From assembly GCA_014058105.1 (NCBI GenBank), contig JACGCM010002156.1:947567-1011566 (forward strand): a stretch of DNA of 64,000 nt. The letters run 5' to 3'. Below the pieces are notes generated by a model. It did not search any database. It was not told the DNA's origin and saw only the letters and a program-made list of their open reading frames with translations. Every line of letters begins with the position of its first letter. Within the stretch, counting starts at the first letter, position 1. The DNA is from Kingdonia uniflora (Eukaryota > Streptophyta > Magnoliopsida > Ranunculales > Circaeasteraceae). This document shows, in pieces, positions 36,059 through 46,571 of this stretch. Both the position numbers and the translations under genes were made by a program.

Positions 36059-36773
36059 CATGGTGTTGCAGTTTAGGACTAACCCAACTCAAATCATCTT
36101 CAGATTTTGTAACTCAACTAGGAGGTAAACTTTCCGAAAATTTTACAATATGGTAAAAGAAAAAGAAGAATGACATGACAATCAAAAATGGGAGAGGATT
36201 CCCCTACACACCAACTACACTCTCTCTTAACCACTCACATATCTGATGTGGCATTTTAATACTTTTTTTTAAGAAGGAAGAATTAGTGACGTGGACAAAT
36301 TTGAAAAAAAAAAAAAAAAACTGCTCTCACAAGTGACTCACTCGCAACTCACTCTCAGTCACATACTCTCTCTCTCTCTCTCTCTATCGATCAACTCTCA
36401 CTCACTCACTCACTCAGACAACTCGCCCACATTTACTCTTCTCCGTCAGTCAATATCTCTCTCTCACTTATTCTTTATATGTCAGTGATTCTAAACCTCG
36501 GAGGACTGTTATCATACACCGGATTTGGGAGCTATAAATCGGAGGACTGTCATCATACACGTGATCTTCATTGACCAGGTAATCGAATGCATTCCCTTCA
36601 AAGAATCCATATTCCCATCACCTTGTCTTTTTATTTTTTGTTTAAAATTTCCCGCAGTTTAGGACTAACCCAACTCAATTCATCTTCAGATTTTGTTTAA
36701 CTCAACTTGGAGGTAAACTTTCAGAAAATTTTACAATAAGGTAAAAGAAGAAGAAGAATGACATGACAGCCAA
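36059..36773. repeat. Pair of ~115-bp direct repeats around a pyrimidine-rich segment (copy A)
   Basis: GCAGTTTAGGACTAACCCAA begins both arms (about 36067 and 36655). They run through TTTTACAATA(T/A)GGTAAAAGA to ATGACATGACA(A/G). The 480 bp between them hold poly(A) (about 36304-36319), (CT)n (36365-36385), (CACT)n near 36400-36415 and two copies of CGGAGGACTGT(T/C)ATCATACAC. The same arrangement recurs in copy B (about 55297-56012). No gene is seen. Confidence 0.75.
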
Positions 36774-36837
36774 AAATATTTCATTGATTCTTCAAAAGTT
36801 ACATTGTGGATTTATTGATAATTGATTATCGACTTCT

Positions 36838-39800
36838 TTATAGGTTACACAGTTTAGGATTTCCCACTCCAGATGAATTATATGCTCTGATTATGTACAC
36901 CTATAAGAATCAAGAGGGACCTAGTATTAGGATGCATTCTATCACGAATCAAAGTTTAATTTCGAAAATAAAATGCACTAACACTTATAACCTAGCAATC
37001 TAGACTACTTACCTGGAATATGGAATTCTTGAGTAACTGGAGCACTAAAGCATCTCCCTTAACTAGATCGTGAGCAGTGGAAAACACATTCCATCCAGTA
37101 GTAAATCTCCTACTCGTGTACTGTCTGTAAAGCACATCGTTCTTACCGGCCCCATGATATCAGACCTTAAAGTCTTCTCAGCATGATCAGTAGCTGCCTG
37201 ATGATTATAACATGGAGGTTGAAATTATAACAGATTCAATAATAATAAAAATTCAACAAAATAATTTGGAAAATTGGTAAAGGTGATGGTGCAGCCAGGT
37301 GCATCATCATCAACAAGCCGATGGTTAGTCGACCATATTGAACAAGAGAGAATCATATAGTCATCAGTTAACTCAAGTGGATGATTAGGGAAGTCTCAGT
37401 GAAAATTTAGTATAGCTAGTAAAGCCCTGCAAGTTTGTGTTATATAATGGCAACGCCCTAAACATTACCTTATATTTTTCTTTTTAAAAGGCAGTGTTTA
37501 CAGCTACAGAGGGTATCATCCCTTTCGGATTCTTAATGCATGATGTGCTCAAGTATGAACAAAAACAGCATCTTCTCAAAAAAGAAAAGAAAATATATAC
37601 GACATAATATAATACACATGTACAGATCAAGCTAATAGTAAAAACTATGTACGGAGGTCCGATCAATATCCATGCTGGGTGTTATTCGTGGGAGTAGTAA
37701 AGTAAACGGACCATTACCTAGACTAAGAGAATTGGGGGACAATCCACTGCTTCCATTTTGTATTTTCAATGAATGTTTTTAGTTTGAGAGACATCTATTT
37801 AGTACTTCATTTGCCTCTCTGTCATTTTAGAATTTTGTATTTGAGTTGAAATCCTTACAAAATATTTATTTGGGTGCTCCTGCAGCAGATGAGTTCAAGC
37901 TTCTTTTATAGCCTCATTGGCAGAATTCTTAAGAAAATTGAGGAAGATTGTTATTAAGTGGGGGTAAGTTATATTTTGATAAATCCTTTCCTAATTCTAA
38001 GTCAATTCACCTTCTTTCTACATTGCATGCCTAAGGCAAAGGATGAGTGGGTCTTGGTACATCTATGAGATACCAAATCAAGTCTTATTAGTTACTGATA
38101 CCTGTATAAAAGCTAACGCTGCCTAGAAAACAAGATAAAAGTTAACACCAGGGAGAAAAAAGCTAAGTCAGCCTAACACTCAAATTAAACTCCCCCTCTC
38201 TATCAGAACTTGACCTTCATTTTTTTTCCAAAGCCTTACACGATCACCTTCTCGCTCATCTTCTTCGTTCAACACGAGTGTCTCATCTTCTTATGCCCAC
38301 AACAATTTACTCTCTACTCTTTATTCATATCTGCTACCTGTACATTTTCTTTACAACATCTATACTTTCAACACAAAAAAGATAAAACTCTTCAAACCTA
38401 ATGCTTGGGAATGGTAGAGAATGATTTAAGCTCAAGTCAGCAAGCCTCTGACTTTGTGGATTGGCAATTCACTACAAACTTAGACATACTCTGGATTTAG
38501 AAACGAGAAAAATATGCTTTTTGAGTCATAAATATTATTAGACAGATCCACAACTATCAATATTTTAGTCTAAAACATATGGGGGATGCTTCATTGTGTA
38601 GCCTTTTAAGAAACGGGTAACACTTAAATGACCGATCTTACCAGCAAATCCCCACCAGTTGTGCAAGATTGCAACTTCTGCTTAATGAAACCCGAGAAGT
38701 TGGGTTTAAGGTTCGATTCTAACGAAACTGCTATATCTATTGTGTTTAAGTGAGCTTCACCTGAAGCATGTACTCGTGGGACGATTTGCTTTGTATAAGC
38801 TTTAAATATCTGAATACCTAATCCCTCATCAAGTCCAAATGAACTATATGCCCTGATAATATACACCTACATGAATTGCGGAGGACCCTGACATTAGGCT
38901 TATTTTGTAGAGAAACAGTGGAATATTTGGCGAAGTCAAAAGTAAGAAAAATCTACCAAAACAAACAAGCAAACTATACTATACGTAGAACTATAAGAAA
39001 GCGATCAAGAACACCTGGAATTTAGCAGGCTTGATTAGCTCGAAAACCAAAGCATCTTCCACTACTAAGTTGTGACTAGTTGAAAACGGTTTCTATCCAG
39101 CACGAAGTACTCTACCTGAAATTACAAATCTAATTGTACATGATTCTTGATTTTCGTCCACCAAAGTAACCATGGAGGATTCTGTTGGGCAGGTGTAAAC
39201 GGCAAAATTTCAAAGGAGGATTCTGTTGACGAAATAAATAGAGATAAATGATTATGAAGTCCAATATGTTTGTCCGTCTCAAGAAATTTCAATGTATGAT
39301 TAAGACATCAATCTTATACCAGCAAAAAACAACCACCAACATGTGACAGGACCATAGATTTCACAAAGCTGGGGTGCTTAGGATCTAGATTTCGCTGAAT
39401 GTCTTCTGCTCGTTCTCTAGCGCATTGTTTAGCCATATGACTATACACGAAATTGGCCCTTCTGTCATTGACTAAGAAAAATAGTGGCAATGGTACTAAA
39501 AAAAGAAAATGACGAGACGCTAAAATTGTCAATACGTATAAAATATAGTAAGTAAATTTACTGACCTGGTGGAGCTCTCAGTATGATCAGCAACAACCTG
39601 TTAAGAATTACAAGTTGCATCTTTCATATAAAGAGATGTTTGTATGTGCAACACAGTGTAATTCACATCTGTTCATTAAGCCAAAATTACAAGACGCCAA
39701 AAAAGAATTGGTATATCTGTGTAGATAAAATGTTCGACCAACTAGTATTCAATTACAATCTACATGGATATGTCGATATTGATGACTAGGAAGGCAATGC

Positions 39801-40253
39801 AACTACCTAGCATTTTCATAAAATGAAGTTTTTCTAACTATAAGAAATGTTATAAGTGGGCTTTGAGAGGCCAAAGATTGCATTGCAATATTTGTATTCA
39901 AATTTCCTCGCTTCCTAATATTATCAACATTTAACAAAAGATCCCAAGTCCTGTATTAAGTGTAATAGCAGGCATTAACAGCGAAAGACGAGTACAGCCG
40001 CAGAGCAAAAGAGTTAGTCAGGTTGAAGTTGGAAGTTGAAAGGGCTCAGAGATATCTATATTTCTTGAAAAGACTTAGATGGTGGCTAAGAAATCCATGA
40101 AGTATTTCTACAGTAATGATCCTATCTATCTATAACAAATATTATCTCAAAACAAGTAAAAAAAATGAATCCAAATTGCACATACAAACTATTATCAAAG
40201 TCATTAGAGAGAGAGAAAGAGAGAACCTTGTGAGTGGTGGAGTCACTAGACAT
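36838..40253 (-). pseudogene. Multi-B3 transcription factor gene 2, decayed (copy A)
   Basis: Minus strand. Recognisable exons: 40227-40253 (MSSDSTTHK), 39566-39597 (VVADHTESST), 39320-39461 (MAKQCARERAEDIQRNLDPK, HPSFVKSMVLSHVGG), 39015-39222 (second half of B3 domain 1), 38642-38866 (VYIIRAYSSF plus the start of B3 domain 2, FSGFIKQKLQSCTTGGDLL), 37166-37197 (AATDHAEKTL), a partial B3 half ending at 37013 (FTTGWNVFSTAHDLVKGD) and 36838-36900 (VYIIRAYNSSG, stop). Exon 4 has a frameshift before MVTLVDENQ and a TAG where W is expected in AGWKPFS (39093-39095). The exon following the second domain start is missing. The same stop is in copy B, so decay began before the duplication. No functional B3 domain remains. 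Confidence 0.82.
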
Positions 40254-40759
40254 GGCGGAGGAGTTGAAAATCTAGAGCATATATGGTCACTTAAAAGACG
40301 GTATGATTGAGCATTTTTGTTATATGTTGTTTTTCATTAAACAACGCGCTTTCCATCCAAAATAGCCGCACCCAGCTCCAAAAAGAACCTGATGAACAAA
40401 TTGCTTGCAAAGGGTTTTAGCTACACTGCAAGTAACTCTGATTGTTTGATTTTCTTCATTTTACTTGCCATTGTTACTGCATGGATCTCCCACTGTCAGA
40501 CTAACATGGACTGTTTATCGGTCGTATGGTAAATAAATAAAAAACGCTTCATTTGTTCACTAAAAGTTGCATTGATAATTTACATATAATAAAGCCCTTA
40601 AAATGTTGTAGTTGCTACTATACTTGTACCCCTCTTAAACCCCCAACATTACATAAAGAAACACTAATCAACATGTCACTAACTTCAATAGATTATCTTC
40701 AGAAATCTGTTGTGAGCCTGGGCAAGAAGAAGAAACAGGACATTGTCTTACACTCAAGA

Positions 40760-43700
40760 TCACCAAGGGACATCAACTTCCTTCTCTAACTCCTGTTCTC
40801 GGCTCTTAGCGTTTTTTCTCAGCTTATCGACCACAACATTTGACCTTTTAAAGGCCTCTTTCAAGTCTACTAGTTTCGCTTCAAGTGTTTTTATCTCCCC
40901 CTCTATACGTGCATGTTGAGCTAAAGCTTCTCTCTGCTCCTCTGTCTCTTGTTCTGATCCGCAGACGAGCTTCTGAAGTCGTTTCAGTTTAGCACGTAAG
41001 AACTGCACATCCATTCCCAATTGCTTCAAACCTTTTAAAGACTTGTCCCATGCCTCAAACTCATCATTGGATGTGCGAAGCTTGCAAAATTTAATATGAC
41101 CAGCGATGACAACAGTTTCTGAAATCAAGCCATCAACCAACTCATGATTCTCCTCGGGGAGATCTTTGTGAAGGATATCCTTTTGACTACGGCATAACGC
41201 ATAGTACTTAGTCCACATGTGTGCAGGGAGATTGGAGTTCTGTTTCAAACGGTTTACCGCAAATAAGATAGTTTCTCTGTCCAGATCTCCCCCAAATACG
41301 TCTGAGTCAGCATCTCCTTCGACATTTTTGGAATTATTTTCGCCTTCTTCTCTAGAGTTAGTTGAGAAAAGAAACTTTCGACGTTTACGCTCAGTTTTTT
41401 CAGGAGTCTTGATTTCCTTACCTGCATTATCTTTTCAACTAAGTTACTTATAAGAAATAGTGAAATAGTGCAAACCCGTCGATAAAAAAAAGAGAAATAG
41501 TTACATGGAGCACTTTGCTGTGTCTGAACACCCTTGATTCCTCTCTTGATTATCTTACCTGCATTATCTTTTCAACTAAATTACTTATAAGCAATAGTGA
41601 AGTAGTACAAACCTGTCAATAAAAATAAGAGAAAGAGTTACATGGAGCATTTTGCTGTGTTTGAACACTCGAATTTCGCAAGCCAGAACCTCCATCATCT
41701 CCTGAAGAGTGTTCTTTTTTGATTATGTATACCTATAGATATTAAGGGGAACTATTAGTCAGTAATGTTTTGTTGCTAAGAAATCTTAAGTTAGAGAACA
41801 ACAAATTACCAAAACCATATGCCTAGTAATTTTATTCTGTTTGTATAAAAAAGCAGTATACCTTAAATTTGGCATCCTCTACCAACTGGAAGACTAAAAC
41901 ATCTCCTTCAACTAGTTTGTGAGCAATGGAGAAACCAGCCCATCCACCACTCAATCCTTACTTATGAATTTAACTTGGTATTTTTTGTCATTCTCATCCA
42001 CCAAAGTAATCATTACATCATTGTTTGGCAGGTGTGAATGGCAGAATTTTGCAGGAAGAGCCTGTTAACAATATGCAACTAAAAATAATTGTCTGTAATA
42101 ACCAATATGTTCAGAGGTTTTTTTCCCCATAAATTATTTTATGTGTATATAGTATCATGCTTACCAACCAGAAACCAGCAGAAACGTTTGATGGGTGCAT
42201 ACATTTCACAAAGCTAGGGTAATCAGGATCTAGCTTACTTTGAACTTCTTTTGCTTTCACAAAGCTAGAGGAATTAAGATCTAGCTTACGTTGACCTCCT
42301 TTTGATTGCCCTAAAGTGCGTGGTTTAGTTCTGTCATAACCAAATACAATGCATAGTGTATCAGGCAAGAAAATCTAAGACTATCAAAAAGATAAAAGGT
42401 AGCTACAGTGCATTGCAAACCTTGCATTCTCAGAATGATCAGCAGCTACCTGTGTAGAATAATTTTTTTGCTAATTAATGATTCGTTCCAAAATTAAGTT
42501 TAAACAGATCTAATCAAAGGGCATGCCTTAAAAATGATTCAAGCAACTGATAGAGATGATGATGTTGTCGGTTGCAGTATCATCAATATAGCTTAGTTAA
42601 ATACTTTAGTTGTCATATAAATAGGACGGAGTATAGACGGGGGGGATGCTGAAATGGATAAGTATGCAGACTAGGAAAATACATGTATTCGTCACATGCT
42701 GTCAGTTGTTCAACTTCAGAAATATATAGAACAGAGTTGTAGCCACTGAAACAAATGAGGGTGTTATATACTTTGGGCATGCCAATACTAAAGTAGGCTG
42801 TGTTCGACCTCCGGGATAATAACGAGTCTGATGCTAATGCTAACATTACATCATTACCATGTTCAGAATCAAAATTTCGGACTAGAAGTTAGCACATTAG
42901 CATATGTTATTTAGAAGTCCCAATCTTAACCACACTTCAAAGAACAAGCAAACACTTTTAGGCTCAGTGATAAAGATTGGCACACAGGATTCGTGGTGAA
43001 AAAGTTCAGGTTCAAGTCGTAAAATCTATATAAGTTGTAAGAATAACTCTACTTTTTACGCATAGATAACACTTAAATAAGTAATTGATCTGTTGTGTAA
43101 GGTTTGGTTCTAATACCTCTGCTTTATCTGTTGCGTACGACCGACCTTCAGCCGAAGCATATAATACTCGTGGGGAAAGTCGCTTTTCATGAGCTTCTGA
43201 ACTTTGAAGGCCAATACTTGGATCAGCCCGGAGCGAATTATATGCCCTGATTATATACACCTACACGAAGTAAGGAGAGACCTAATATTAGATCAATTCT
43301 ATGCAAGAAATGTTACATTTTCGAAAGCCAAAATACTAAGACCAATAAGAATTTTTAAGGACAGAAATAAAAACTAATACCTTGAAAATGGCAGGCTTGA
43401 CTAATTGGAAGACCAAAAAATCTCCCTCAACCAAGTTGTGATCAATCGAGAACAGTCTCCAGCCAGCACTAAATGCTTTACCAACATATGATTGAACAAT
43501 CCACGTTTTCTCATTTTCATCCACCAAAGTGACCATGACATCATTCTTTGGAAGGTTTGAATTCCTGAATTCTGAAGGAATACTCTGTGGAGAAAACAGG
43601 TAGCCATAAATATCTGAATGTTCATCTATTTCCAAAAACTTGCCATATGTCTCATTCTTACCATCCAAAAACGACCACTAACGTGCGACCGGACCATACA

Positions 43701-43938
43701 TTTCACAAAACTAGGTTGCTTAAGATCTAGCATTCTTTGAACCTCCTCTGCTCGCTCTCTTGCACACTTTTTAATTTTATCATTATCCGTCAAAGCTCTC
43801 TCACTGTTGTAGGTTTAAATAAATTTTAGAGGTCAAACAATTGGGAGACAGTGAAATGATACTAAGATTGCCAAAAATTGATAAAACACAATGTAAATAT
43901 ACAAACCTTGTAGAGCTCTCAGCAAGATTGGCAACTAC
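40760..43938 (-). pseudogene. Multi-B3 transcription factor gene 3 with coiled coil, copy A (frameshift in last B3)
   Basis: Minus strand. Exons: 43907-43938 (VVANLAESST), 43662-43803 (CARERAEEVQRML, PSFVKCMVRSHVSGRFW), 43381-43584 (NDVMVTLVDENEKTW, FSAGWRLFSIDHNLVEGD), about 43060-43260 (VYIIRAYNSLRAD), 42421-42449 (VAADHSENA), 42165-42330 (DPDYPSFVKCMHPSNVSAGFWL), 41862-42061, 41642-41732 (VYIIKKEHSSGDD), cassette 41505-41558, and 40760-41421. The last encodes a basic KTERKRRKF patch and about 110 residues of charged helix (FLRAKLKRLQKL, EEQREALAQHAR, AKLVDLKEAFK), a likely coiled coil as in multi-B3 proteins such as Os01g0234100. B3 domain 1 is intact. The last B3 has a 1-bp deletion in its second half (near 41963). 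No convincing first exon is found, and a TRIM-like element sits 100 bp upstream. Confidence 0.8.
41421..41700. repeat. ~140-bp tandem repeat creating a duplicated cassette exon
   Basis: Two head-to-tail units, each beginning TTACCTGCATTATCTTTTCA (about 41417 and 41556) and running to a GGAGCA(C/T)TTTGCTGTGT(C/T)TGA block, at about 41417-41555 and 41556-41690. On the minus strand each contains an acceptor, the QTQQ(S/N)AP coding end and a T|GTAACT donor. The repeat is also present in copy B. Confidence 0.85.
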
Positions 43939-44031
43939 CTGTTAAGAATGATAAAGCCCATTTAATACATGACAATTTCAAACACCAAGGTACCATTAAG
44001 TCTTAAGATAATCGATAATTCCGGTAAAGGC

Positions 44032-44360
44032 TGCTGAGATATGTAGTCCCACATCGGGTATTCAAGCCTTACACCTCAATAATATAAGATCATGGGGCTA
44101 CTCCTCTCATTTCCAATTGGTTTTGAGATAGAACCTCTAGTTCTAATATGGTATCAGAGCGAGCGTCTTTCTTCCACTTGTCGAGCCCAAGGGCTCATGA
44201 GCTACTCCGCGTCACCTAGATATTAATCCACGTGTTGAGCTCAAAAATTACGTCACAAGTAAGGGGGCGTGATGAGATATATAGTCCCACATCTCTTGCA
44301 CCTCAATAATATAAGATCCTGGGGCTACTTCTCTTATTACCAATCGGTTTTTAGCCTCCC
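44032..44360 (+). mobile_element. TRIM-like LTR micro-element (copy A)
   Basis: LTR-like repeats start at 44032 (TGCTGAGATATGTAGTCCCA) and 44270 (TGATGAGATATATAGTCCCA). They share CACCTCAATAATATAAGATC and GGGGCTACT. The PBS TGGTATCAGAGC is at 44150-44161, complementary to initiator-Met tRNA, and a purine run AAGTAAGGGGGCG precedes the second LTR. The interior is only about 110 bp and codes for nothing, which is the structure of a terminal-repeat retrotransposon in miniature. The outer right end is not sharply defined. It lies directly upstream (5') of B3 gene 3. Confidence 0.75.
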
Positions 44361-44389
44361 TTTATAATAAAAGCCATGGTGCTTGGCAG

Positions 44390-45290
44390 TTGCATTTCTA
44401 TAGATTTAGATGTTAGGTGCAGCAAATATCTTATAATTGCTTAGTAACCCAACATAACCGAGTGCGTTAAATATGCAGGATGATGAGTTTCCTTCTAGGT
44501 AACAACGATACGTATACGGGTGTCGGTGTCCGACACGTGTAAGGGGTGTCAAAAATAGCAAAAAATATAAAATTACATTGTAAATAGTGTTAGACATGTG
44601 TGCCCGAGTGTCGGGGCGTCAAACACATTTTTGTATTCTTAAAATGAAGTGTTTACCAAGGACCTTTTTTGGTTTAGATTTACTTCCATTCAAATATAAA
44701 TCCTTCTATATGCATCATAACTCTAATAGTTTTTAGAAAGCTTTTACTTACGATAAAACGAATGAAGCTCCATTTTGTTGGATTGTCGTTTAGTGACAAA
44801 AAAATAATAATCATAAAATAGAGTTTGTGGCTGACTCAATCATTGGAGAACATGGAATTGTGAAAGTCGTCTACAAAAAGCTCATTGACACACAAAGAAT
44901 CCCCAAAACAGGTGTGCAAAAGAAGAAGAAATGTATTAATAAATTTTCTAAAAACAGCTTTATGAACTTTTTTACATTGGTTACTGGAAGCCTAACTTGG
45001 ATGCTCAACTTTTTTGTTTTTCGTAAAATCAGCTTCCTTATTTTTGCCCCAGATATTTAAATGAATTTCACTCTCCATATTAGATATTTGAAAGTTTTTT
45101 TTGTGTGTGTGTGTGTGGGGGGGGGAATCCTTAACCATATTCATAAAAAAAACTAGGGATTTTATCTCTTTTAAGAAAATTTTCTTCTAACCCTATAATT
45201 AATTTAGAATTCTCTTATGGTTATTAAATTTATTGTTGATTAAGATAAATATAAGTAAGAGAAAAAATTTCTATAGGGCTGAAATTGCAA
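44390..45290. other. AT-rich right end of duplication unit, no gene seen
   Basis: Contains the palindromic CGGGTGTCGGTGTCCGACACGT (about 44518-44539), a (GT)n-G10 run (45101-45124), and a 77-codon open frame at 44827-45060 (+) that I do not recognise. Its last ~276 bp are not reached by copy B within the window. Confidence 0.45.
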
Positions 45291-45789
45291 TTAAAGGTAA
45301 TAAGAAATTGTATTTGGGACGTGATAGAGGAGGTGCCTCAGAAATCATCTTATGAGAACACTTTATTCAAAGAGATGATTAAAAATTCTTCAAGCTACGA
45401 AGACCCGTATTATTATTTTTCTGAAAGGGCGTATATGTGTGAAAAGTTGTGCTTCTTTTGGAACTCTATGGTCCTTATATCTCCAGGAAATATCAACAAA
45501 GCTTCTTACGGTGGAATGCACCATACATTATTATCGTTTGTTGGACAATACATGGGCCGAGTTAAGGAAGGATTTTCGATAACACCGCCTCTAAAATTCA
45601 AGGACGAATTTTTCTCAAGCGGAGGGGAATGATGCAATATGGAACCAATAGGAATGCTAATGGTCAATATTTAGTAGTTAAAACACTTGAGAGACTTAGT
45701 TATTGGTGTTTGTTATGAGTCTTTAACTATGGGTGTTTATTATGAGTCTTAGTTGGGAGACACGCTTCATTCCATTACATGTTGCATCA
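45291..45789 (+). mobile_element. Right half of the LTR retroelement, duplicated
   Basis: Internal region from TTAAAGGTAATAAG plus the 3' LTR at 45630-45789 (TGATGCAATATGG ... GTTGCATCA), followed by AGAAG as in copy A. It lacks the 5' LTR and PBS, because the duplication breakpoint cut the element. A single-base loss relative to copy A (GTTAAGGAAGG versus GTTAAGGGAAGG) restores a 115-codon frame at 45285-45632, which ends at the polypurine tract. Confidence 0.9.
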
Positions 45790-46571
45790 AGAAGGCCTAT
45801 CTTTTTGAGGAATTACAGAAAATCATGTTTATAGCGTCAATTCCTTGTTTAAACCTACACAACTCTATGTTTCTGACTAGGGAGGTGCCAAGCGGCTAAA
45901 GGCAAAGGCCAATGAAAGAGAGAAGATATATATCAAGGGTAACCCGGGGTCGTTCCCCACTAATCCCTTTAATGCCATGAATAACCACATGTTCCAATAT
46001 AGACAAGATTATCCTTAGGCTTTCATGTAAAGCCAGAGGTGGAATGTATCTTTTTATTTAGCAGGGTAGTTTGCTCAACTCCAGCTGACATTCTTAAAAA
46101 AAAGGAAATCTAAAGATGTTTAACATTTTGCTCGCAGATGTTATCCTGAGGTAAATCATCAGTTCATTCACGCCTTAGCTTTACAGGTGGTCCCAAAAAA
46201 TGGGTAGGAAAATTTGTTTTTCTAGGTAAGTTGATGCTAAGAAATTTGTTTCTAGGCTTCTAGCTAGAATACATGCACAGAAAATGATTAAATATTAGGG
46301 TATACTTCAAGTAAAATGATCATGACTATGTAACTTAACTAACTATACTGCAAATTTGGTGAATTTCTGCAACCCTAATCATATATTTACTAGTATAATT
46401 TTAAAAAGTAAATAAAAATTTAATATATGTCGTTTTAAACTAAGATATCTATGTCCGCAAGAAATCTCTTAGCGCAATGAATTTAATTGTAAACAGACGT
46501 TTCAAGAGACCAGGCTTAGTTACCTGCATGGGATCCGTTTGCAAAGAATTCCAGATTTAAAATTCTTCTAA

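Larger units (their letters stand above)
22570..45290. repeat. Copy A of a 22.7-kb direct tandem duplication
   Basis: From TTAAAGGTAATAAG at 22570 the sequence repeats in the same order and orientation from 45291 (offset 22721). Matching landmarks: 3' LTR (22910/45630), B3 gene 1 exon 5 (24608-24814/47332-47538), hAT-like element (26728/48903), RLP start (35651/54391), B3 gene 2 exon 1 (40253/59265), B3 gene 3 last exon (40760/59759), TRIM PBS (44150/63145). Over B3 exon 5 and its flank I count no difference in 200 aligned bases, so the duplication looks young. Copy A is longer mainly because it keeps sequence around the RLP stub and transposase (29.8-32.2 kb), B3 exons 1-3 and a longer RLP. 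Confidence 0.96.

Noticed and set aside
44518..44545. CGGTGTCCGACACG palindrome as a regulatory operator or RNA gene
   Set aside because: It is a short GTGTCGG-type inverted repeat in repetitive AT-rich sequence. There is no surrounding structure to support a function, and it is slightly altered in copy B.
44753..44773. Minus-strand ATG followed by a GTAAGT donor as exon 1 of B3 gene 3
   Set aside because: It would end in phase 1, whereas the next exon needs phase 0, and the encoded residues do not resemble MSSDSTTHK of gene 2.
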